This document shows, piece by piece, positions 9,473-19,200 of a stretch of DNA of 64,000 nucleotides. The first letter of the stretch is position 1; the number at the start of each line of letters is the position of its first letter. Both the position numbers and the translations under genes were made by a program. Source of the DNA: G963676655 sp963676655 (GTDB lineage Bacteria > Verrucomicrobiota > Lentisphaeria > Victivallales > Victivallaceae); assembly GCA_963676655.2 (NCBI GenBank), contig CAXXKX010000003.1, positions 5,518,001-5,582,000 of the forward strand, in the 5' to 3' direction. The notes under the pieces were generated by a model. That model was not told where the DNA came from, ran no database searches, and was given only the letters and a program-made list of their open reading frames with translations.

Positions 9473-12114
9473 AAATATATAAAGACGAAGATTGTTCAAA
9501 AATATCCTTTCCTTTAGGGGGTATCGGGACCGGATCGCTCGGGCTGTCCGGGGCGGGCAGGTTTATTGACTGGGAAATCTTCAATCGGCCGAATAAGCTG
9601 TCTTACAACGGGATGTCCCATTTTGCGGTTAAAGCGGAGCGGAACGGGCAAAACATAGATACCAGGGTTTTGCATGGTCCGTTTACCGGAGATCTGAGCG
9701 GAGTGCCGAAAAGCTTTGGCTTTGGTCCTCCGCGTGAATCCATGGCCGGAGTGCCGCATTTTCAGAATTGCGAGTTCCGGGGTGAATTTCCGTTCGCGGA
9801 ACTGGTTTTTTCTGATCCTGAATTTCCGGGCAAGGTAATTTTGACCGCGTTCAATCCGTTTATCCCCCTGAACAGCAAGGATTCCAGTATTCCTGCCGCA
9901 ATGTTTGATGTACGCTTTGAAAATACAACTGATGAGGATATCGACTATTCCCTTTACCTGACGGTCACTAATCCCTGGACGGAGTTGAGCATCAATGAAT
10001 TCTCAATCCGGGACGGTATCAGTTTGATGCATTTGCGAAGCTGTCTGAAGTCGGATTTGCTGCGTGGGGATATTTGCATTGCGACGGATTCAAAAGTTAC
10101 GAGTTATCAGGAGAACTGGTTCCGGGGATCGTGGTTTGACGGTCTTGGTGTCTACTGGCGGGAATTGAACAACGCTGCGAAGCTGAAAGTACGCAGTTAC
10201 GGGATGGTTTCCGATGCAACCCTTCCGGGGGGAATCACGGATGTGACTTTTAACGCGGTGCTGGCGTCGCATCTGAAATGCCGGGCAGGGCAGGCGGTAA
10301 ACACCAGAATGTCCATCTCCTGGAATGTTCCGTTCTGCCACAATTATTGGGACGACCGGTTGAACCAGGAGGAGCTTGACGCACTGAAGCTGGAAAACAG
10401 ATGGCGCAATTACTATGCCACTCAATGGCGGGATTCCATCGAAAGCGCCGTTTATGTGTTCAAGAACTGGCAGCGTTTGTATGACGATACGAAAAAGTTT
10501 GCCGACGCGTTGTACAACACGACAATTCCTGAGGTGTTCATCGAGGCGGTCGGGGCTAATTTGAGCGTTTTAAAAAGCCCTACCTGCCTGCGGCTGGAAG
10601 ACGGTTCTTTTTATGCTTTTGAGGGTTGTACCGCGGACAGCGGGTGCTGTGAGGGCTCCTGTTCCCATGTCTGGAACTATGCTTACGCGCTGCCGTTCCT
10701 GTTTCCTGACCTTGAACGTTCCATGCGTGAACTCGAATATAAATACAATCTGCGGAAAAGCGGAGAAATTCCAATGCGCCTGATGCTGCCTTTAGGCCGC
10801 CATTCCCGCTACCGGGCATGTGCCGACGGTCAGTTCGGAACCATTATCAAGGTCTACCGCGAATGGAAGGTTTCAGGTGACGATCAATGGCTGCGGAAGA
10901 TTTGGGACGGCGTAAAAAAATCGCTGGAATATGCCTGGCACCCGGATAATGAGGATCGCTGGGATCCGGAACAAAGCGGTATTTTGACGGGACGGCAGCA
11001 TCATACTTTGGATATGGAATTGTTCGGCCCCAATGCCTGGTTGAGCGGTTTTTATCTTGCGGCACTGAAAGCCGCAGCTGAGATGGCCGAATTCATGGCA
11101 GACAAAGCAGCCGCGTCACGGTATATGTCAATGTACATCAGCGGACGCAAAAAATTGAATTCAGAGCTGTTCAACGGCGAATACTTCCAGCAGCAGATCG
11201 ATTTGAACGACCGGAACATCCTGGAGCCGTATTCGGCAAGTACCGGCTGTGCCAACAAAGATCATAATGAGACGGTATTCGAGGCTTACTGGAACTCCGA
11301 ACACGGTGAAATAAAATACCAGATTGGCGACGGTTGCGCGATTGATCAGGTGCTTGGGCAATGGCATGCCAATTTGACGGGATTGGGTGATATCTTCGAT
11401 CAGGATAAAATAGTTTCGGCATTATGCGCGATTTATCGCTATAATTTCAAACCGGATATGCGTGAACATTTTAATCCCTGCCGGGTGTTCAGTGTGGAAA
11501 ACGAGAGCGGCACTGTTATGTGCGAATGGCCCGAGGGCCGATATAAACCCTGGGTGCCGTTGACCTATGCCGAAGAAAACATGCATGGCTTCGAGTATGC
11601 TCTGGCCGGACAGATGATTCAGTACGGTCTGCTTGATGAAGCCGCCCAGATTGTCAAGGCGGTCAGGGACCATTATGACGGACGTAAACGTAATCCCTGG
11701 AATGAGATAGAATGCGGCAGCAACTACGCGAGATCGATGGCGTCTTTCGCTTTTATTCCATCATTTTCCGGGTTCAAATGTGATATGAGCAAAGGGGAAT
11801 TGACTTTTGATCCGGTTGCTTTGGGAGAGAATTATTTCCGGTCTTTCTGGTCAATCGGCAGCGCCTGGGGAGTCGTTGAATTTGCCGGGGATAAAATATC
11901 TTTACAAGTATTATATGGAACCTTGAGAATACGGTCGCTGATTCTGCCGATGCGGCAGCCGGTTAGTATCGCTATATCAGGAAAGAATATCGCCTGTCGT
12001 TGCGAAGAAGAGCGGTTGTATACGGATGATTGGCTTGAGATAAAGTCAGATGAAAGTATAGAGGTAAGTACAAAACAGAAAGTATTCAGGCAGGAGACCA
12101 TTGAGGTATATTGA
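9469..12114 (+). CDS. GH116 family glycoside hydrolase (GBA2-like)
   Basis: An 881-residue protein. The N-terminus has the GH116 hallmark PLGGIGTGSLGLSGAGRFIDWEIFNRP; residues ~30-300 are the N-terminal beta-sandwich and ~330-830 the (alpha/alpha)6 catalytic domain (SCSHVWNYAYALPFLFPDLERSMRE, HHTLDMELFGPNAWLSGFYLAALKAAAEMA, IGDGCAIDQVLGQWHANLTG). Characterised GH116 members are beta-glucosidases, beta-xylosidases, beta-N-acetylglucosaminidases or glucosylceramidases; which applies here cannot be told. No signal peptide, so it probably acts on imported oligosaccharides in the cytoplasm. It overlaps the upstream LacI gene by four bases and shares its promoter. Confidence 0.85.
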   Translation: MKIYKDEDCSKISFPLGGIGTGSLGLSGAGRFIDWEIFNRPNKLSYNGMSHFAVKAERNGQNIDTRVLHGPFTGDLSGVPKSFGFGPPRESMAGVPHFQNCEFRGEFPFAELVFSDPEFPGKVILTAFNPFIPLNSKDSSIPAAMFDVRFENTTDEDIDYSLYLTVTNPWTELSINEFSIRDGISLMHLRSCLKSDLLRGDICIATDSKVTSYQENWFRGSWFDGLGVYWRELNNAAKLKVRSYGMVSDATLPGGITDVTFNAVLASHLKCRAGQAVNTRMSISWNVPFCHNYWDDRLNQEELDALKLENRWRNYYATQWRDSIESAVYVFKNWQRLYDDTKKFADALYNTTIPEVFIEAVGANLSVLKSPTCLRLEDGSFYAFEGCTADSGCCEGSCSHVWNYAYALPFLFPDLERSMRELEYKYNLRKSGEIPMRLMLPLGRHSRYRACADGQFGTIIKVYREWKVSGDDQWLRKIWDGVKKSLEYAWHPDNEDRWDPEQSGILTGRQHHTLDMELFGPNAWLSGFYLAALKAAAEMAEFMADKAAASRYMSMYISGRKKLNSELFNGEYFQQQIDLNDRNILEPYSASTGCANKDHNETVFEAYWNSEHGEIKYQIGDGCAIDQVLGQWHANLTGLGDIFDQDKIVSALCAIYRYNFKPDMREHFNPCRVFSVENESGTVMCEWPEGRYKPWVPLTYAEENMHGFEYALAGQMIQYGLLDEAAQIVKAVRDHYDGRKRNPWNEIECGSNYARSMASFAFIPSFSGFKCDMSKGELTFDPVALGENYFRSFWSIGSAWGVVEFAGDKISLQVLYGTLRIRSLILPMRQPVSIAISGKNIACRCEEERLYTDDWLEIKSDESIEVSTKQKVFRQETIEVY

Positions 12115-12224
12115 CACTTTTCCCGGATAAGGAAAATTGTGATCAGGAGAGAAGTCGGCATGATGGGAATGATGCTTGAAAAAACGGTCAAAATGTTTTA
12201 GTAGTTTAATAAGAAGGCTGATAA

Positions 12225-12450
12225 ATATTAACAAAAAAAGAATGTTTCACATTAATGGAGCTGTTAGTTGTGATTGTGGTCTTTGTAATTGTCTGATTTT
12301 AATTAAGCCGTAGACCCCACAAAGAAAGCTTTGAGCGGTAATAATCTGGCACAAATTGGTAATGGGGGCGTTTTATATATAATGAGATGGATAGAGAGAA
12401 ATAATGTGGATTTTCATTATCCGGAAATGTTTAATTTGTTCGGTGAATAA
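12225..12450 (+). pseudogene. Decayed pseudopilin gene
   Basis: Between the GH116 and GH5 genes, one frame reads ECFTLMELLVVIVVFVIV and then hits TGA at 12294-12296. After a frame change, another reads LSGNNLAQIGNGG from 12331, matching the (C)xNLKQIG segment that follows the hydrophobic helix in intact copies. That frame runs to TAA at 12448-12450. The start codon appears lost. The order and spacing match the pseudopilins at 7257, 15441 and 25076, so this is a broken relic and not a small gene. The rest of the 12115-12493 gap shows nothing else clear. Confidence 0.65.
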
Positions 12451-12565
12451 TTCAGGTAAGAAAAATAGATAGAAAGAACAGGGAGAAACAACAATGAAAC
12501 ATAACCAATTTGAACAACGACATGGGAAACCACTTGTTTTTCGTGCAGCAAACAAAGGTTTGAAT

Positions 12566-13690
12566 ATGAAGTATTGCAAAGCGATCGTCTCTATTCTGGG
12601 ATTTATTTGTCTTTTGAATGCGGCTTATGCGGTGCCGCCATGGAATGCGCCAACCCGTTATCGCGGTTTTACCACCTGCTATACCGGCAATGACCGCGAA
12701 TGTCTGGAAAATCTCAAGGTTATGAAACAGAACTGGAAGGCTAATAACGTTCGCCTGATGCTACGACCTAATTTCATCAGTCGGGTGAAGAGACTGCCGA
12801 CCTTTCAGGACGGCTGGAAGATGATTCTGAATTTTTTGCCGCAATATCTTGATCTGGCAAAAAAGCTTGGAGTCCTGGTCATCCTTGACTTACACGATGT
12901 GCCCTATGAAAAACTGAAAACATACGCGGCACAAAATCCGAAAGACAGCAAAGCGCGGCACCGGTTGACTTGGGCTGACCCGAAATACTATCAAACTATT
13001 GTCGCATGCTGGCGCGATGTGGCCAGGATTTGCAAGGATCGGCCGGAGGCTATCTGGTTTGACACTCTCAATGAGCCGCTTAACTGGAATGATATGCCGT
13101 CGTATCCGAAACGCTGGCCGGAACTGGCGCAGGAGTTGGTTAATACAATTCGAGCAATCGATAAACGCCACGCGATTATGGTCGAACCTGGTCCTGGCGG
13201 CATTTGCGGCGGCTTTAAAACATTCCCCTTGCTAAAAGGGAAGAATATTATCTATTCGGTTCATCAATACGTGCCGCATAAGTACACGCACCAGGGAATC
13301 GGCAACCTTGCGAATACCGATTTGGCCAAGGCTTATTTGCAGCGGCAGCAGCCCTGGCCGGGCAAATACGGGGTCATGTGGAACCGGGACAGGATCGAGA
13401 AAGCGCTGGGATCGGTAATTGCCTTTCAGAAGAGGTATAAAGTACGAATCTATGTCGGAGAGTTCAGCGCCGTCCGCTGGGCTCCTAACGCGGCGCAGTA
13501 CATAGCGGACTGCATCGCCATTTTTGAAAAGTATAATTGGGACTGGTCATACCATGGATTTCGTGAAAGCAGCCTTTGGAATGTTGAACATTGTGATGAT
13601 TTCGGCCCGGGAAAGTTGTCTACAGTTCCCACGGAGCGGGCAAAAGTTCTTATGAAATATTTTAAACTTAATAAAAATGTCAGTAAATAA
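12566..13690 (+). CDS. Secreted GH5 family glycoside hydrolase
   Basis: About 374 residues: a signal peptide (MKYCKAIVSILGFICLLNAAYA) followed by a single (beta/alpha)8 barrel. Catalytic acid/base Glu is in WFDTLNEPLNW and the nucleophile Glu in IYVGEFSAVRW; the conserved IYSVHQY carries the active-site His/Tyr. GH5 enzymes cleave beta-1,4-glucans, mannans and related polymers; the subfamily is not resolved. A longer reading from ATG 12494 has a good ribosome site (AGGGAG) but puts 24 residues before the signal peptide, as in the GH42-like gene; 12566 (AAAGG seven bases upstream) is preferred. The decayed pseudopilin lies directly upstream. Confidence 0.85.
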   Translation: MKYCKAIVSILGFICLLNAAYAVPPWNAPTRYRGFTTCYTGNDRECLENLKVMKQNWKANNVRLMLRPNFISRVKRLPTFQDGWKMILNFLPQYLDLAKKLGVLVILDLHDVPYEKLKTYAAQNPKDSKARHRLTWADPKYYQTIVACWRDVARICKDRPEAIWFDTLNEPLNWNDMPSYPKRWPELAQELVNTIRAIDKRHAIMVEPGPGGICGGFKTFPLLKGKNIIYSVHQYVPHKYTHQGIGNLANTDLAKAYLQRQQPWPGKYGVMWNRDRIEKALGSVIAFQKRYKVRIYVGEFSAVRWAPNAAQYIADCIAIFEKYNWDWSYHGFRESSLWNVEHCDDFGPGKLSTVPTERAKVLMKYFKLNKNVSK

Positions 13691-13796
13691 AAAAGGCGTA
13701 TTTTAAAACGTGATAGTCTCTTTTTTCCCCGGACAGCGTTTTTCGGGAGTGTGAAAGTCGATAATTCTGACTTAACAGACTGATAATCTCATATAC

Positions 13797-15308
13797 ATGA
13801 AAATGGAACATAAAAATAATATGAAAAACCAACCCAACATTCTGGTGATTTGCAGTGACCAGCATAATGCCGGAATGACTGGTTATAGCAGGCATCCTCA
13901 TGTAAAAACTCCAAACCTTGACCGTTTGGCGAATGGTGGTTGTGTCTTCACTCGGGGGTATTGCACATCCCCGATCTGTACACCCAGTCGAATGAGTTTC
14001 ATCACCGGAAAATATGTTCATCAGCTCGAAAACTGGACTATCGGCGTTCCTCTGCCGGAAAGTGAAATGACCTGGGGCAGAAAATTAGATCTTGCCGGCA
14101 TAGAGTCTACAATGTTGGGTAAAATGGATTTTTGCGGAGAATATCAGGACGGCGGCTTTACCCATCATAAAATATTGCGAAAGCGGGAGGCTTTTAAATC
14201 GATTCCGCTTGAAGAGCCGTATATTGAACGCCTGGACGGTTTTATCAGAAAGGATAAAAAAGTTCATCTTGAAATGGCCGGAACACGCTCTGAAAGCATT
14301 ATATCCGATGGTGGTTTTACTGGTGAAGCGTATGATTTAATTGGAAATTATGACCATGATCGAATCATAACCAATTATACCTTGGATTATATCAGGCGCA
14401 AAGGCCTCGAAACAGATAAAAAGCCCTGGGCATGTTTTGTCGGGCTTCTTATGCCCCATTGGCCTTTTTGCGTTCCTGAAAAATATTTCAACATGTATTA
14501 TCCGGACAAAGTGGAGCTGCCGAAGGACTTTAAGATTCCCAATGAAAACCTTCATCCGGCAGTAAGACACTTTCAAAGTGCTTTGGATATTGGAACCGTC
14601 AAAGAAGAGTCCATTCGCCGGGTCATTGCCGCGTATTACGGGATGATCACCTGTTTGGATGATTTAATCGGAGAAATATTGGATGAACTCGAGAATCAGG
14701 GTCTAATGGAAAACACCCGGATAATTTATACCTCGGATCATGGGGAGTCACTTGGAGAGCATGGTTTGTTTTATAAACAGTGCTCATATGAAGGCTCAGT
14801 GGCCGTTCCGTTAATCATGCACGGCCCGGAAATCCCTTCAGGAAAGGTTATTGACCAGCCCGTTTCACTTGTTGATATGTATCCGACCATTATGGATATG
14901 GCCGGACTGGACATCGAAAATGACAGACCGGGAAAGAGTTGGCTGTCTCTGGTTAAAGAGGCGGATAAAACTTCTTCCGGATATGCTTTCGCGGAATTTC
15001 ATGGCAATCTTTTCAAGCAGGACTGGTATATGATCGCAGAGAAAGATTTTAAGTATACCTGGTACTCTGACGGACAACCGTCTTTATTCAATCTGAAAGA
15101 TGATCTAGGTGAACTGCATGACCTTGCACAAGATATTAAGTATCAACATAAGCTGGAATATTTTGAAAATATTTTGAAAAAAATACTGGAGCCTGAACAA
15201 GTTTCTTTCAAGGCAAAGTTTGACCTTGGATTAATCGGGAAAAACGGAGAAGATTATACTCGGGTTCCATATAACATTGAAAGTGGAAAACAGGTTGATC
15301 AACGGTAA
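13797..15308 (+). CDS. Sulfatase (type I, formylglycine-dependent)
   Basis: A 503-residue sulfatase of the alkaline-phosphatase fold. The activation motif CTPSR starts at C61, which would be converted to formylglycine. Metal-binding residues are in NILVICSDQH near the N-terminus and in IIYTSDHGESLGEHG. Type I sulfatases remove sulfate esters from sugars or other alcohols. No signal peptide is visible from any in-frame start (13797, 13803 or 13821), suggesting cytoplasmic action or a missed upstream leader. No strong ribosome site precedes the start. Followed by a pseudopilin gene after 130 bases. The substrate is unknown. Confidence 0.87.
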   Translation: MKMEHKNNMKNQPNILVICSDQHNAGMTGYSRHPHVKTPNLDRLANGGCVFTRGYCTSPICTPSRMSFITGKYVHQLENWTIGVPLPESEMTWGRKLDLAGIESTMLGKMDFCGEYQDGGFTHHKILRKREAFKSIPLEEPYIERLDGFIRKDKKVHLEMAGTRSESIISDGGFTGEAYDLIGNYDHDRIITNYTLDYIRRKGLETDKKPWACFVGLLMPHWPFCVPEKYFNMYYPDKVELPKDFKIPNENLHPAVRHFQSALDIGTVKEESIRRVIAAYYGMITCLDDLIGEILDELENQGLMENTRIIYTSDHGESLGEHGLFYKQCSYEGSVAVPLIMHGPEIPSGKVIDQPVSLVDMYPTIMDMAGLDIENDRPGKSWLSLVKEADKTSSGYAFAEFHGNLFKQDWYMIAEKDFKYTWYSDGQPSLFNLKDDLGELHDLAQDIKYQHKLEYFENILKKILEPEQVSFKAKFDLGLIGKNGEDYTRVPYNIESGKQVDQR

Positions 15309-15355
15309 TATAGTAAAGAGTTGTTGTAAAAATATTAATGATCGCCAGGCTCGAG

Positions 15356-15390
15356 TCGAAGTCTTTAAAACAATATGAAAATATGCATGA
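15356..15390 (+). promoter_or_regulatory. Conserved 35-bp upstream motif, copy 1
   Basis: Begins TCGAAGTCTTTAAAACAATA and ends AAAATATGCATGA. It matches 30351-30385 at 32 of 35 positions. Here it lies ~50-85 bp upstream of a pseudopilin start, followed by an A/T-rich stretch with CATAATATAATATCGG. It may be a promoter or leader element, or a remnant of duplicated upstream DNA. Confidence 0.5.
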
Positions 15391-15440
15391 GAGCATAATA
15401 TAATATCGGTAAACCTGAAACAAAAACGGAGGAATAGGAA

Positions 15441-16184
15441 ATGAAGAGGACTGTAAGTTTCACCTTAATCGAACTTCTGGTTGTGATCGCTATCATCGCA
15501 ATCCTGGCTTCGATGCTGTTGCCGGCACTTAATAAAGCCAGAGACCGGGCAAAGGGCATAAAATGTGTCGGGAACCTCAAACAGATTGGTATGATGAATG
15601 CAGCCTATACCGCCAATTCCGATGATTACATTGTCATGCCCGGATATCAGCCGGACGGGGTCAACCTGGGACTCACTAAAACGGCATATCCATGGGACTA
15701 TGTTTTGTCTGGTGATAACATAAAGAATTCATATGTTTTCGGCTGTCCTACCGATCGTTACAAGCCGGGCATGAGTTTCTGGGGGCTTCAGATCCGCAGT
15801 TATCGCATTAATGCCGCCCATGATAACAGTTTTGCATCAACTCCCGAGTTAGTGAGAGCCGATCAGAATTATCCCGGCGGTAAGAAACTTAGCGAGATAA
15901 AAAGAAGTCCGTCCCAGGTAATGTTGTTCATGTGCATGAGCAATATCCATAAAGATTTCCAAGGTCCGATCTGCTATAACCGGCGCTATGCCTGGAGTTT
16001 GTGGTATCGTCATTGGGGGCAGGTTGACGCTGGTGCTTATGTAAATCATAGCGGGGCCAATAATTACTCTATGGTCGACGGCTCGGTTCGGGTGATCAAA
16101 CCGACAGATATTGGCAGCGTTCCGCTTCTTGCCACCAAATGGTGGGTGATAAGGACTGGAATTTATGGCGTAAATTACAATTAA
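15441..16184 (+). CDS. Pseudopilin-like protein, prepilin N-terminal cleavage domain
   Basis: A 247-residue relative of the proteins at 7257 and 25076: MKRTVS leader, FTLIELLVVIAIIAILASML helix, ALNKARDRAKGIKCVGNLKQIGMMNAAYTANSDDY, and a C-terminal YSMVDGSVRVI that is the DG motif in variant form. Ribosome site GGAGGAATAGGAA before the ATG. It lies between a sulfatase and the large LamG/malectin protein. The N-terminal helix and prepilin cleavage site predict export to the envelope. Confidence 0.85.
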   Translation: MKRTVSFTLIELLVVIAIIAILASMLLPALNKARDRAKGIKCVGNLKQIGMMNAAYTANSDDYIVMPGYQPDGVNLGLTKTAYPWDYVLSGDNIKNSYVFGCPTDRYKPGMSFWGLQIRSYRINAAHDNSFASTPELVRADQNYPGGKKLSEIKRSPSQVMLFMCMSNIHKDFQGPICYNRRYAWSLWYRHWGQVDAGAYVNHSGANNYSMVDGSVRVIKPTDIGSVPLLATKWWVIRTGIYGVNYN

Positions 16185-16274
16185 GAGAAGCTGTGAATTT
16201 TTGATTCGCAACGATAATACAATGGATTACAGATAATGATGATGTCGAATAAAAATGCAAAAAGGAATAGAACT

Positions 16275-19200
16275 ATGGTTTCTAAAATCAATTTTAACCG
16301 CGCTCCGGGTTTTGCCCGTCTAAACCGGATTCTGCCATTACTTTGCGGAGGTTTGCTGATCGGACCGATGTTACGAAGTGAAACTATTTTTGAGACGGAT
16401 TTTACCACTGCCCCGCCGCGGGAAAAGATTAAACTTGCGCGTCACAGTAAAATTGAAAACGGAATCATGCAAATTGGTCGGAAAGAGGGGAAATTTTACG
16501 ACATGGTTGAGTTTAAACTCAAAATAGCGACTCCGTTTATTCTGTCATATCGTATCCGGGTTCTCGGCTTTTCCCAGAACGATCATCATTTCGGTCCGGT
16601 ACTGAGATGTGTTGGGGATACTTCCTACAGTTTCGGCACCAGAGGCGGCGACAACCGCGGTTTATTTATTTCTAAAAAACAAAAAATTATACGTAAAGTC
16701 GGATTTCCGGGTAAATGCGGGAAAATGGCTGTTGGCCAGGATGTACGTATGACTGCGGTTGAGTTGCGGGTCGATTCCGGGTTTGCCGAAATGAAGGTGG
16801 ATGGTCATTCCCTCGGTTCGGTCCCGCTTAAATTCCTTCCGGTTGAGGAGATCTGTTTTTATGCCTATAATTCGAATATCCAGGTTGACGACTTGAAAGT
16901 TGTAAAACTGGAAAAAAAGGAGACCAAAGATTGCGAAAAAACGGTTTTTTCGGCTGATTTCAATTCAGGACTCGATGCCGTTGATGAATCCGGCAGGAAG
17001 ATTACCCCGGTTTCAAAAACAACTCCCCGGCTGGTTCCCGGCATGGACGGCAAGGCTCTGGCCGCGTCAAGGAAAAATAAATTTACCGGTTTGACATACA
17101 ATATCGGAGAAATAATGGGGCCTGATGGCGCCATTATGTTCTGGAGTTCCCCCGTCGGGAGGAATTTTGATACTATTCGGCTGTTGGACAAAAACGATAA
17201 AGAGCGTTTGACCTGCAGAGCTATGAACTACGGTTACGCAATCAAATTAATCAGACCGGATGGCAGCAAATACGATTTTTTCAGTCGCGGCAGCAAATAT
17301 ATGATACATCCCCGCTCCTGGAACCACTACGCGGTGACCTGGGATAAGACCGGAGCCATTCGAATCTTTCGCAACGGGCTTCCGTATCGTCCGAGCAATT
17401 CCTGGGAGCCGAGTATCGGGCACAGTTCGGGTTTGGATTTTTCTGATGTCAGAAAGATTCAAATTGCCGCTAACGCCGGCTCTCTGATTGACAATCTGAA
17501 AGTTTTTCGTCGCAAAGTACCTCCGGCGGAGGTGTATGCCGAATTCAGAAAAAATTCGCCGCTGGATGTGGTAATACCCGATGCGGTTGTACAACCGGAG
17601 GACCATGCCGCGTTCAATATTGAGTTTGCTCCCGGCGGAACCTATACCCGCCCCGCCAATCCCGGGCCGTATTTCACCGGAGTCAAAGGGGAGCTTTCCC
17701 TGAAACTGTATCCGGTAAAAAACAAGCGGATAATGGATAAGGATATCAAAGAGTTAAATCAGCCTCTGTCTGTGGATAAATCTCCGGTGACCGTCAAATT
17801 CCCGGTCGGGAAACTGCCGGAAGGCGACTATCTGGTTATGTGGCAGATAAAATTCCCCGACGGCCGCCTCATGCGGCGTGGCATTTTAACTCAATGCCGC
17901 TCTTTTACCCCGGCTCAACCTGCGAGCAAGGCCGAGGTCAAACCTGGCAAATTGATTTTTGAAAAGAAGTTTTCCGATGCCAAAGATCCCTCACTTATAA
18001 AGCATGGCGCTGCCATCAATCGTAAAGACGGCGGTCTTGAGATCGGTCCGAACAAGGGTGATCGCATCGCAACGGTTATTACCGGACTTGGCAACTATGT
18101 TCAGTCCCCTGTTATTATGGAAATTGAATGGCCGGATGATGCTGCCAGAATGATGGGAATATATGTTTATCTGGAAAACGCGAAAGGTGAAAGTTACCGG
18201 GATCGCCTCCAGGGCGGTATTCAGGCCGGATTGGAATATCCCAATACCGGTAAACATGTTGTAACCCGCTATATATACTGGCCGCAGTCTCCGACCGTCC
18301 TGTTCGAGGTCAGAACAATGGCCAGGAATTTCCCTGCCGCGATTAACTCAGTCAGGGTTTATGCCGTTGACGGAGAGAAATTGCCGAAGTTGGCGATTAC
18401 CAGGCCGGCCGGTTTGGATTATCGTAAAATCGGTAACGCCGATGAAGATCAGACGTTGGGGACCACCATGGCCAGACGTTCCGTGAAAGAGCTGATGGCG
18501 CGGATTTGCGACTACATGGATTACACCGGACAGGATACTTTCCATTATGCAATATTGCGCTATTATTACAGCTTTTTCGCGTTTCCCGAAACTATCGGAA
18601 ACGGCTTGGTTCCCGGCATGCCTGGTGACATGGGATATGTTATTGATTCACTTGGCAAAAGAGGTAAAAAATTCGTCGGGATTTTCAATCTTTCCAATAT
18701 TCCGGAAATATACTACGCCAAAGTCCTTGAACAGAATCTGATGTCGAAAGGCATGATTATGCTCAATAAGGATTCTTATGAACTGGAGAGTTATGACGGC
18801 GTGTCCGGCACTCCGAATATTGCCAATCCTGAAGTCAGGAAGATGGCGGCGCGTTATTTATTAGATTTCAAGGCGGAAATGCGCAAGCCTAACTTTGAGG
18901 GCATCAGTATCTGGCTGGCGTTATGGTGGAATTCACTCGAAGCCGGTTACGATTCCTATACGGTGAACAAGTTTTCCCGGGAAACCGGGATCAAGGTTCC
19001 TGAAGCCAAACGTTATGAGTTTTTAACTTCCTCTGCCGTGCTTCCGAAATGGCAGAAATGGCGGGCCGGTCAGGTTTTTGCCATGATCAAAGAGTTGCGC
19101 AAGGTTATGGATGAAATCAAACCGTCATTGAAACTATATGTGATGAAACGCGGCAAATATGACTGGGATGAGGAATTGGACAAACTGATTCCGCAACTGC

